Shown: positions 58,043 through 64,000 of the stretch, one piece after another
Numbering within the stretch: the stretch's first letter is position 1
Layout: every line of letters begins with the position of its first letter
Origin: Comamonadaceae bacterium
Lineage (GTDB): Bacteria; Pseudomonadota; Gammaproteobacteria; Burkholderiales; Burkholderiaceae_C
Reading direction: 5' to 3'
Assembly: GCA_947443645.1 (NCBI GenBank)
Contig: CANEXF010000009.1
Span: forward strand, 95,701 to 159,700
Length of the DNA: 64,000 nt
Notes under the pieces: model-generated
What the model saw: only the letters and a program-made list of their open reading frames with translations
Told to the model about the DNA's origin: nothing
Database searches by the model: none
Made by a program: the position numbers and the translations under genes

Positions 58043-58085
58043 CTATAAATTTAATAGCGGCCTGCGCCCGTCCCCGTTGCTCAAA
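58043..58085. repeat. Interspersed GTAGCTGC-type repeat, copy 6
   Basis: Plus-strand TAAATTTAATAGCGGCCTGCG, then CCCGTCCCCGTTGCTC, between the COG0523 GTPase gene and rlmI, ending at the rlmI stop. Confidence 0.7.
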
Positions 58086-58093
58086 AGCCCGAT

Positions 58094-59302
58094 TCATCGC
58101 TTGAAAACCGCGCCAACTGGCGGCTTTTTGATCAGCACCAGGCCCTTGAGGTACTCGCCCTCAGGGAAAGTCACGGTCATCGGATGATCTGGCGCGCCAC
58201 CCATGCGCTCGGTGATGAAGGCATCAACGCCAGCGTCCAGTCCGGCAGACGCCACGATCTTGTGGAACAGGTCCGCACTGATGCCGCCAGAGCAGGAGTA
58301 GGTAAACAGCACGCCGCCCGGCTCCAGAATGCTGAGCGCCAGCCGGTTGATGTCCTTGTAGGCGCGCGCGGCGCGCTCGGCGTGCGCGACGGTGGGCGCG
58401 AACTTGGGCGGGTCCAGCACGATGGCGTCAAAGCTGACGCCGTCCTTGATGAATTGGCGCAAGCTGGCGTTGACATCGGCGTCCAGCATGGTGCTTCGGC
58501 TGGCATCAAAACCATTGAGCGCCACATTGGCCTTGGCGCGTTCTATGGCCGGGCCGGACGAGTCAATCGAGGTCACATGCGCCGCGCCGCCACTGAGGGC
58601 CGCCACGGTAAAGCCGCCGGTGTAGCTGTAGCAGTTGAGCACGCGCTGGAACTGCAGGCGGCGCGCGTACTCGGCGAACTTGCGCCGGCTGTCGCGCTGG
58701 TCCAGATAAAACCCGGTTTTATGGCCTTCAGCCACGTCCAGGCTGAGCTTCCAGTCATGCTCGGAAATCGTGATGCCGGTGTCGCCTGCGCCGGCAATCC
58801 AGCCGGTGACTTCAGGCAGACCTTCGAGTGAGCGCACGCTTGCGTCGGAACGCTCGTAAAGCCGCTTCAAACCGGTTTGCGCCAGCAAGGCATCAACGAT
58901 CACGCTTTTCCAGCGTTCGGTGCCGCAGCTGGAGAACTGCGCCACCAACGTGTCGCAGTAACGGTCGACCACCAGACCGGGCAGGCCATCGGACTCGCCG
59001 TGAATCAGGCGCCAGCCATCGCTCTGGATGTCAAACAGATTCCTGGCCTGGATGGCCGCGGCGATGCGCGCTTCAAAGAAAGCCGCGTCTATGCGCTCAG
59101 CTTCGTCAAAGCTCCAGACCCGGGCGCGGATTTTCGAGCTGGGGCTGAACGCGGCCCAGCCGAGAAACTTCTCGTCATGGCTTTCCACGCGCACGGTTTC
59201 ACCGGCATCGGCAACGCCTTTGGCAATGGCGCCGTCAAAAACCCAGGGATGGCGGCGCAGCAAGGAGCGTTCCTTGCCCTCTTTCAGTCGTATTGATTTC
59301 AT
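58094..59302 (-). CDS. rlmI: 23S rRNA m5C methyltransferase (RlmI-type)
   Basis: 402 residues. N-terminal PUA domain (ERSLLRRHPWVFDGAI), then a SAM-methyltransferase domain with LNCYSYTGGFTVAALSGG, VLDPPKFAP (motif IV) and FTYSCSGGIS with the likely catalytic Cys. RlmI methylates C1962 in E. coli 23S rRNA. The start MKSIRLKEG is preferred; upstream in-frame sequence is the shadow of xerC. Confidence 0.9.
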   Translation of the reverse strand: MKSIRLKEGKERSLLRRHPWVFDGAIAKGVADAGETVRVESHDEKFLGWAAFSPSSKIRARVWSFDEAERIDAAFFEARIAAAIQARNLFDIQSDGWRLIHGESDGLPGLVVDRYCDTLVAQFSSCGTERWKSVIVDALLAQTGLKRLYERSDASVRSLEGLPEVTGWIAGAGDTGITISEHDWKLSLDVAEGHKTGFYLDQRDSRRKFAEYARRLQFQRVLNCYSYTGGFTVAALSGGAAHVTSIDSSGPAIERAKANVALNGFDASRSTMLDADVNASLRQFIKDGVSFDAIVLDPPKFAPTVAHAERAARAYKDINRLALSILEPGGVLFTYSCSGGISADLFHKIVASAGLDAGVDAFITERMGGAPDHPMTVTFPEGEYLKGLVLIKKPPVGAVFKR

Positions 59303-59339
59303 GCCGCCATTGTCGGGCAAGGCCGCTGGCCCGATCGCG

Positions 59340-60311
59340 TCAGGTTTTTGGCTTGCCCGGCGCTTTGGCGGCGGCGCGCGTGGCGCGTGGATGGGCCGCG
59401 TCGTAGACCTTGGCCAGATGCTGGTAGTCCAGCCGGGTGTAGACCTGCGTGGTGCTGATGTTGGCGTGGCCCAGCAGTTCCTGCACCGCGCGCAAGTCGC
59501 CGCTGGACTGCAGCACGTGGCTGGCAAACGAGTGCCTCAGCATGTGCGGGTGCACCGGTGTGGCCAGTCCGGCCTTGAGCGAACGCTGCTTCAAACGCAG
59601 ACGAATGTGCTGCGGGCTCAAGCGGGTGCCCCGCTGGCCAATAAAAAGCGCGGCCTCGTCGCTGGCCCAGAGGCTGCGCACCGCAAGCCATTCGTCCAGC
59701 GCCTGCAGCGCCTTGCTGCCGACCGGCACGCTGCGCCGCTTCTGTCCCTTGCCCAGCACATGCGCCTCGGCTGCCGCGCTGTCTATCCAGCCGCGCGCCC
59801 GCGCGCTGGCAAACACATCGAGCCCGACCAGCTCGGCAATCCGCAGGCCGCAGCCATAAAGCAATTCCGTGATGCAGCGGTCACGCGCTTCCAGCTGCGG
59901 GTCATGCGCGGCCTCATCGTCCTGGTAACTGGCCAGCTGCACCGCCTCGTCCACGCTCAGGGCCTTGGGTAACGGTTTGGCCGCCTTGGGCGAGCGCACA
60001 TCCTGCACCGGATTGCTGGCGACCAGGCCTTCACGGCCGAGCCAGCTGTAAAAGCCGCGCCAGCCCGATAGGATGAGCGCGATGCCACGGGCGCTGCGCC
60101 CGCCGCTGTGCATTTGCGCGACCCAGCGCCGCACATGCGTGTTGTGCACGCCCAGCAGCGTGAGCTGCGCCTCGCGCGCATGGGTCTGAAGTTTTTGCAA
60201 GTCCAGCGCGTAGAGCTCGCAGGTGCGCTGGGCCAGGCGCTTTTCTACCCGCACATGCGTGAGGTAGCGCTCGACCAGCGGATCGGCCAAGGGCGCTGCG
60301 TCTGGCCCCAT
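59340..60311 (-). CDS. xerC: Tyrosine recombinase XerC
   Basis: 323 residues. An N-terminal SAM-like core-binding domain and a C-terminal catalytic domain with Arg in YGCGLRIAELVGLD, Lys in VLGKGQKRRSVPVG, HMLRHSFASH, LGHANISTTQVYTRL (nucleophile Tyr). With XerD it resolves chromosome dimers at dif. The position after dapF and DUF484 is the conserved context, which argues against a phage integrase. Confidence 0.95.
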   Translation of the reverse strand: MGPDAAPLADPLVERYLTHVRVEKRLAQRTCELYALDLQKLQTHAREAQLTLLGVHNTHVRRWVAQMHSGGRSARGIALILSGWRGFYSWLGREGLVASNPVQDVRSPKAAKPLPKALSVDEAVQLASYQDDEAAHDPQLEARDRCITELLYGCGLRIAELVGLDVFASARARGWIDSAAAEAHVLGKGQKRRSVPVGSKALQALDEWLAVRSLWASDEAALFIGQRGTRLSPQHIRLRLKQRSLKAGLATPVHPHMLRHSFASHVLQSSGDLRAVQELLGHANISTTQVYTRLDYQHLAKVYDAAHPRATRAAAKAPGKPKT

Positions 60312-60319
60312 GAATGCCC

Positions 60320-61012
60320 CTAGGCGTTGAGGACCTGCGGCAGCAAGCGCGTCAGCGCCGCGCCGGCCAGATCGCCGATCTGCGTCAGGAACTCGGTGCC
60401 CATGTCGCTCTGAAAGCGCTGAACATCAGGCGAAGCCAGCACCAGCATGCCAAAGGCGTCCTGCTCTGGCGACACGCGCATGGGGATCAGCGCCAGCGAC
60501 ATGGCCTGCGCCGGTTCAGGCAACCAGCTGGCGGCCTCAAAACCAGAGTTCACGCCGCAGTAAGGCGCAGACAGGGACGAGGCAAAGGTTTGCGCATCCT
60601 GACTGACACCCAACGAAAAACCTTCGTCAGAAAATATGCCGTTGACTTTCCAGACCTTGATGGCCGCCTGCGGCACCGCGAACTGCGCCTTGAGCTCGTT
60701 GACGATGGTCACAGGCAGGTCGCGCGCATGGGCCGTCAGCAGCAAATTGCGCGTGCAGCGTTGCAGCTTGTCAGCGATGCCCACGTTTTCCTGACCATGG
60801 CGAATCATCTCGACCACCTTGGCTTCCAGTCCCTTGATCTTGTCGCGCAGCAAACCGGCCTGACGCTCCTGCAGGCTGACGGCGCGCGTGCCGTGGCCGC
60901 TGGACAGCTGGACCGTGGCCAGCAACTCGGCGTGGCGTTCGAAAAAGTCGGGCGTGTTGGCCAGAAAATTGGCGATGTCGTCTTCGGTGATGGAGTGGTC
61001 AGATGGATTCAT
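60320..61012 (-). CDS. DUF484 family protein
   Basis: 230 residues. N-terminal helical part (ITEDDIANFLANTPDFFERHAELL), a coiled coil (about 45-70) and a GAF-like C-terminal domain. It is conserved between dapF and xerC in proteobacteria; function not established. Starts 8 bp after the repeat-bearing gap and ends 8 bp before xerC. Confidence 0.92.
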   Translation of the reverse strand: MNPSDHSITEDDIANFLANTPDFFERHAELLATVQLSSGHGTRAVSLQERQAGLLRDKIKGLEAKVVEMIRHGQENVGIADKLQRCTRNLLLTAHARDLPVTIVNELKAQFAVPQAAIKVWKVNGIFSDEGFSLGVSQDAQTFASSLSAPYCGVNSGFEAASWLPEPAQAMSLALIPMRVSPEQDAFGMLVLASPDVQRFQSDMGTEFLTQIGDLAGAALTRLLPQVLNA

Positions 61013-61030
61013 AAAAACATTTTAGGCCCA

Positions 61031-61137
61031 CGCTGGTTATTGGGGTCAGACGCCAATTTCGCTGTGGTGCAAGGCACCACACCATCAGGGCAAGCCTGCG
61101 GCTTGGCGAATTTGGACTCTGACCCCAAAAACCAGCG
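61031..61137. repeat. REP-like inverted repeat pair between DUF484 and dapF
   Basis: Two 33-bp arms (61031-61063 and 61105-61137) are reverse complements with few mismatches; each contains TTGGGGTCAGA next to a CCAATTTCG/CCAAATTCG run. The loop holds a further inverted pair. A related TATTGGGGCCAGACCCCAAAAA lies at 4745-4767 in the MITE-like element. It resembles REP elements that are spread by RAYT-type transposases; no such gene is present here. Confidence 0.7.
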
Positions 61138-61170
61138 GCCCCGGCTTGATCTAAATCGGGCAGCCGTGTC

Positions 61171-62049
61171 TTAAAGGCTGTCTGGAACTTCAATCTCGGA
61201 CTCGAACACGGTTGTTGCCGGCCCGGTCATGTAGACAGGCGCATCCAGCGCGCCCGACCATTCAATCGTCAGCTGCCCGCCGTGTGTCTGCACATCCACA
61301 GCGGTGTCCAGCAGGCCCAGGCGTATGCCCGCCACCACAGCAGCGCAAGCGCCGGTGCCACAGGCCAGCGTCTCGCCGGCGCCGCGTTCATAGACCCGCA
61401 GCCTGATCTGGCTGCGCGACACCACCTGCATGAAACCGGCGTTCACGCGGCGCGCAAAGCGCGCATGGTTTTCAATCAGCGGGCCGGTCTGCGTCACTGG
61501 CGCGGCCTCCACATCGTCCACCAGCTGCACCGCGTGCGGGTTGCCCATCGATACAACCGCTACCAAAACCGGAGCTAACTGCGCACGTCCATCAAGCGCT
61601 AGCGGCCATTTTTGCCATGAATTTACGGCCACAGGCGTCAAACCGGCGGCGTCAAACGGCACCCGCTCCAGCTCAAACACAGGCGGCCCCATGTCGACCC
61701 GGATACGGCCATCGGGCTGCATGCGCGGCTCAATCACGCCGCCCAGGGTCTTGACCTTGACGGCGTCCTTGGTGGTCAGGCCACGCTCGCGCACAAAGCG
61801 CAAAAAGCAACGCGAGCCATTGCCGCACTGCTCGACCTCGCCGCCATCGGCGTTGTGGATGACATATTCAAAATCGATGCCGGGCGCTGGCGAAGGCCGC
61901 ACCGACAGGATCTGGTCGGCGCCAACGCCAAAGTGGCGATCCGCCAGGAATCGGTATTGGGCCGTGCTCAGCCCCAGTGGCGCGCGGGTTTCGTCGAGCA
62001 CCACAAAGTCGTTGCCCGCGCCCTGCATTTTTGTAAATCGGATTCGCAT
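61171..62049 (-). CDS. dapF: Diaminopimelate epimerase
   Basis: 292 residues, about 18 more than E. coli. Converts LL-DAP to meso-DAP for lysine and peptidoglycan. Both catalytic cysteines are visible in [11 protein letters not shown] and [12 protein letters not shown]. Residues about 143-166 ([20 protein letters not shown]) are encoded by a copy of the interspersed repeat, read in frame, just before the conserved [10 protein letters not shown]. Divergent from the CMD-family gene. Confidence 0.96.
   Translation of the reverse strand: MRIRFTKMQGAGNDFVVLDETRAPLGLSTAQYRFLADRHFGVGADQILSVRPSPAPGIDFEYVIHNADGGEVEQCGNGSRCFLRFVRERGLTTKDAVKVKTLGGVIEPRMQPDGRIRVDMGPPVFELERVPFDAAGLTPVAVNSWQKWPLALDGRAQLAPVLVAVVSMGNPHAVQLVDDVEAAPVTQTGPLIENHARFARRVNAGFMQVVSRSQIRLRVYERGAGETLACGTGACAAVVAGIRLGLLDTAVDVQTHGGQLTIEWSGALDAPVYMTGPATTVFESEIEVPDSL
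61558..61625. repeat. Interspersed GTAGCTGC-type repeat, copy 8, inside dapF
   Basis: Plus-strand GGAGCTAACTGCGCACGTCC followed by ATCAAGCGCTAGCGGCCATTTTT matches the family core (AGCT...GCGC..GTCCA...GCGC). It lies wholly within the dapF reading frame. Confidence 0.7.
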
Positions 62050-62137
62050 GCGCCAATTATGCTTTTATCAGGCGCCACACCAGCCCCGACAATCCAAGTT
62101 ACGCTCGAAGCTTCATCAACCCACAAGCTTCAGACCC

Positions 62138-62683
62138 ATGCGCATTCCTGACTGGACACCCACACTCAAAGCCCAACCCGAAGAACTGGTGCAGGCCATC
62201 ACCCAACGCCGCGGCGGCAAACTGATCAATCTGGACCTCGCCCTGCTCTGGAGCGAACCGCTGGCACGCGGCTGGAATGTCTACCTCAAGGCCGTACGCA
62301 CCGAACTGCCGACCAGCCGCAAGCTGCGCGAGCTCGGCATCTGCACCGTCGCCCTGCTGACCGGCGCGGACTACGAATACCACCACCACGCGCCCGACTT
62401 TTTGGCCGCAGGCGGCACACAGGCCGAACTCGACGCGCTCAAAGCCGCCCTGACGGACAACCCGCGCGCACCAGCGCTGTCGACAGTGCTCGGCGCTGTG
62501 GAATCCCTGGTGATTCAATACGCCGCGCAAATGACGCTGGACGTCAAGGTCAGCGATGAGGTGTTTGCAGCACTGCGCAAGCACTTTGACACCACGCAGA
62601 TTGTCGAGCTCACCAGCGCGATTGCCACCTACAACATGGTCGCGCGCTTTCTGGTGGCGCTGGGCGTGTCGCCGGAAGAATAA
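62138..62683 (+). CDS. Carboxymuconolactone decarboxylase (CMD)-family protein
   Basis: 181 residues. All-helical CMD/AhpD-like segments: TSRKLRELGICTVALLTGADYEYHHHAPDFLAAG and VELTSAIATYNMVARFLVALGV. The CxxC of AhpD peroxidases is absent, so disulfide chemistry is unlikely. Substrate unknown. Start at ATG 62138, 88 bp from divergent dapF. Confidence 0.85.
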   Translation: MRIPDWTPTLKAQPEELVQAITQRRGGKLINLDLALLWSEPLARGWNVYLKAVRTELPTSRKLRELGICTVALLTGADYEYHHHAPDFLAAGGTQAELDALKAALTDNPRAPALSTVLGAVESLVIQYAAQMTLDVKVSDEVFAALRKHFDTTQIVELTSAIATYNMVARFLVALGVSPEE

Positions 62684-62895
62684 AAAGCACAGGTCGGACG
62701 GGTTCGGTGAACCCGCCTGTCCATGAGTCCATCTTGGGTGTCTGCAATCCAGCGATTGCACCCGCCGCAATGGGCCGCGTTCCGAAATTTTGACGTCGGA
62801 AATATGCTCTGGCGGTCAGCGGCCGACCAGGGCCGCATGCATGTGCGGATTTATGCGGCCCAGTTGGTCTGGTGGGCCGACTGTCAGCCGAAAAA

Positions 62896-63213
62896 TTACT
62901 CGTGACAATCCTGCACGGTCTCAACTTCCGTCGTGCATTCGACGATGGGAACGCCGTTGGCGCCTACCCCGACCTTGGTACAAACCTTCTTTTTTATTTC
63001 TTTTGCAGGATGGCAGTGATAGATGGTGCTGGTCGCAACCTTTTTTGTTTTCTTGCAGTCTGTTCCGTTTGGATAGTATTCAGTGCACTCGTAGGTGTAG
63101 TTATATCTTGTGTCGGCAACTGCATGGGAACTTGCGGTCATGGCAAGAGGTGTCAACGCAAGCAGGGCGTAGGCAATTGAACCCCGGCGGCCAAATGGCA
63201 AAGCGTTCTTCAT
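62896..63213 (-). CDS. Small exported cysteine-rich protein of unknown function
   Basis: 105 residues. N-terminal signal (MKNALPFGRRGSIAYALLALTPLAM with cleavage likely after HAVA), leaving about 70 residues with six cysteines, which would allow three disulfides, plus KKTKK and KEIKKK basic clusters. GGAGG precedes the start at good spacing. No known family recognised. Surrounding gaps (212 and 277 bp) hold no other gene. Confidence 0.7.
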   Translation of the reverse strand: MKNALPFGRRGSIAYALLALTPLAMTASSHAVADTRYNYTYECTEYYPNGTDCKKTKKVATSTIYHCHPAKEIKKKVCTKVGVGANGVPIVECTTEVETVQDCHE

Positions 63214-63447
63214 TTGAAACCTCCACATCAATTTAAAAATGAATGCCAGGCACGGTCGTGCCGGCCTCGCAGCCAATGCACCCTCACCATAGCCGCTGAA
63301 AAAATGCAGCGGCTGAACGCTGTCTGAAAGTCTTCGGACCTTCCACAGCTGGCGAAAAGAGCATTTACTGGTGAATGATTAATTCAGCTTTTTGAAAATG
63401 ACGATTTGAGAACACGCAATGGCGGACGCGGTTGGCGCAAGAAGACA

Positions 63448-63474
63448 TAAAAAAAGGGCCCGCAGGCCCTTTTT
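63448..63474. terminator. Bidirectional rho-independent terminator
   Basis: AAAAGGGCC (63452-63460), CGCA loop and GGCCCTTTTT (63465-63474), with A-tracts giving T-tracts on both strands. It ends the Bug receptor gene on minus, 16 bp after its stop. Confidence 0.85.
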
Positions 63475-63490
63475 GATTTGCAGCGCCGCC

Positions 63491-64000
63491 TCAGTCGGCC
63501 TTGATGCCGTTGTCCTTGACCACCTTGGCCCAGATGTCCATCTGCTTTTCAATGAAGACGCGCGCTGCTTCGGGTGTGCCGCCGACCACATCAATGCCTT
63601 GAGCGTCGAGCTTTTTGGCAATATCCGGCATTTTCAACACCGTGTTGAGCGCCTCGTTCATGCGCTTGAGGATTTCAGGCGGGGTTTTGGCTGGGGCCAG
63701 GACCGCCCACCAGGCGGGTGCTTCAAACCCGGGGTAGCCGCTTTCTGCCACCGTGGGCACGTTGGGCAAATCGGGGCTACGCTTGCTGCTGGTGACCGCC
63801 AGTGGACGCATGCGGCCACTGTCTATGTGCGGCTTGGTCACAAACACCGAACCAATGGACAGCGGCACATGGCCGGCAACAGCGTCGTTCATCAGCGGGC
63901 CGCCGCCCTTGTAAGGGATGTGCGTCCACTCGATGCCGCCGCTTTTGCCCAGCAGCGTCATGGCCACATGGCCCAGGCTGCCCGAGCCAATGCTGCCGTA
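63491..64000 (-). CDS. Bug/TctC-type substrate-binding protein, N-terminus outside window
   Basis: The C-terminal 169 codons of a periplasmic receptor; the frame is open through base 64000. YGSIGSGSLGHVAMTLL, WTHIPYKGGGPLMNDAVAGHV and VPTVAESGYPGFEAPAWWAV are hallmark segments. Bug proteins bind small carboxylates and are greatly expanded in Burkholderiales, usually as orphans without TctAB. The ligand is unknown. Confidence 0.95.
   Translation of the reverse strand, partial: YGSIGSGSLGHVAMTLLGKSGGIEWTHIPYKGGGPLMNDAVAGHVPLSIGSVFVTKPHIDSGRMRPLAVTSSKRSPDLPNVPTVAESGYPGFEAPAWWAVLAPAKTPPEILKRMNEALNTVLKMPDIAKKLDAQGIDVVGGTPEAARVFIEKQMDIWAKVVKDNGIKAD

Noticed and set aside
62872..63180. Plus-strand frame opposite the cysteine-rich exported protein
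   Set aside because: The minus-strand frame has a GGAGG site and a signal peptide; the plus frame has neither.

Overview
The window is a chromosomal housekeeping segment of a betaproteobacterium, most like the Comamonadaceae (Polaromonas/Rhodoferax type). This rests on the Burkholderiales gene order, the protein sequences, high GC, a Bug/TctC-type receptor at the right edge, a histone H1-like KAPAKK protein, and short interspersed repeats of a kind I associate with this family. No prophage, integrase-bearing island, IS transposase or CRISPR array is visible.

Layout. 1-4.3 kb: end of an M61 peptidase, an enoyl-CoA hydratase, tRNA-Met(CAT), a small exported protein and miaB. 4.3-4.9 kb: a 464-bp repeat element with about 60-bp terminal inverted repeats. 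4.9-11.2 kb: ffh, divergent from a ccsA-like gene, a small PP0621-type protein, pilS-pilR and ampD. 11.2-16.8 kb: nrdA-nrdB behind two NrdR boxes that cover a promoter, then the H1-like gene. 16.9-25.2 kb (mostly minus): PfkB-type nucleoside kinase, zinc-ribbon/DUF3426 protein, prmA, accC-accB, a TlpA-type thioredoxin and an unknown gene; then mpl on plus. 25.2-29.8 kb (minus): small unknown gene, aroG, tldD, rodA. 30.0-35.0 kb (plus): YqiA-like esterase, RNase II-like exonuclease, TonB-like protein, mtgA, ruvC. 35.0-53.2 kb (minus): a complete dcw cluster, mraZ-rsmH-ftsL-ftsI-murE-murF-mraY-murD-ftsW-murG-murC-ddlB-ftsQ-ftsA-ftsZ-lpxC, very tightly packed. 53.6-62.0 kb (minus): STAS-domain protein, a DksA-type factor with an H1-like tail, a COG0523 GTPase, rlmI, xerC, DUF484 and dapF. 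62.1-64 kb: a CMD-family protein, a small cysteine-rich exported protein and the partial Bug receptor.

How the genes fit together. Peptidoglycan synthesis, recycling and division dominate: the dcw cluster, rodA, mtgA, mpl and ampD (recycling), and dapF (meso-DAP). Envelope lipid supply is represented by accBC and lpxC. nrdAB supplies dNTPs.

The strongest candidate for an undescribed system lies just upstream of aroG. A 24-codon leader peptide, nine residues of it aromatic, precedes a rho-independent terminator. The Gly-Gly codons of the leader can pair with the 5' arm of that terminator. This is the layout of a ribosome-mediated attenuator for DAHP synthase. Other points of interest are interspersed repeats that run in frame into dapF, mpl and the murG N-terminus; a DksA homologue with a 240-residue Lys/Ala/Pro tail and only one of four zinc cysteines; and a phased four-repeat MraZ operator.
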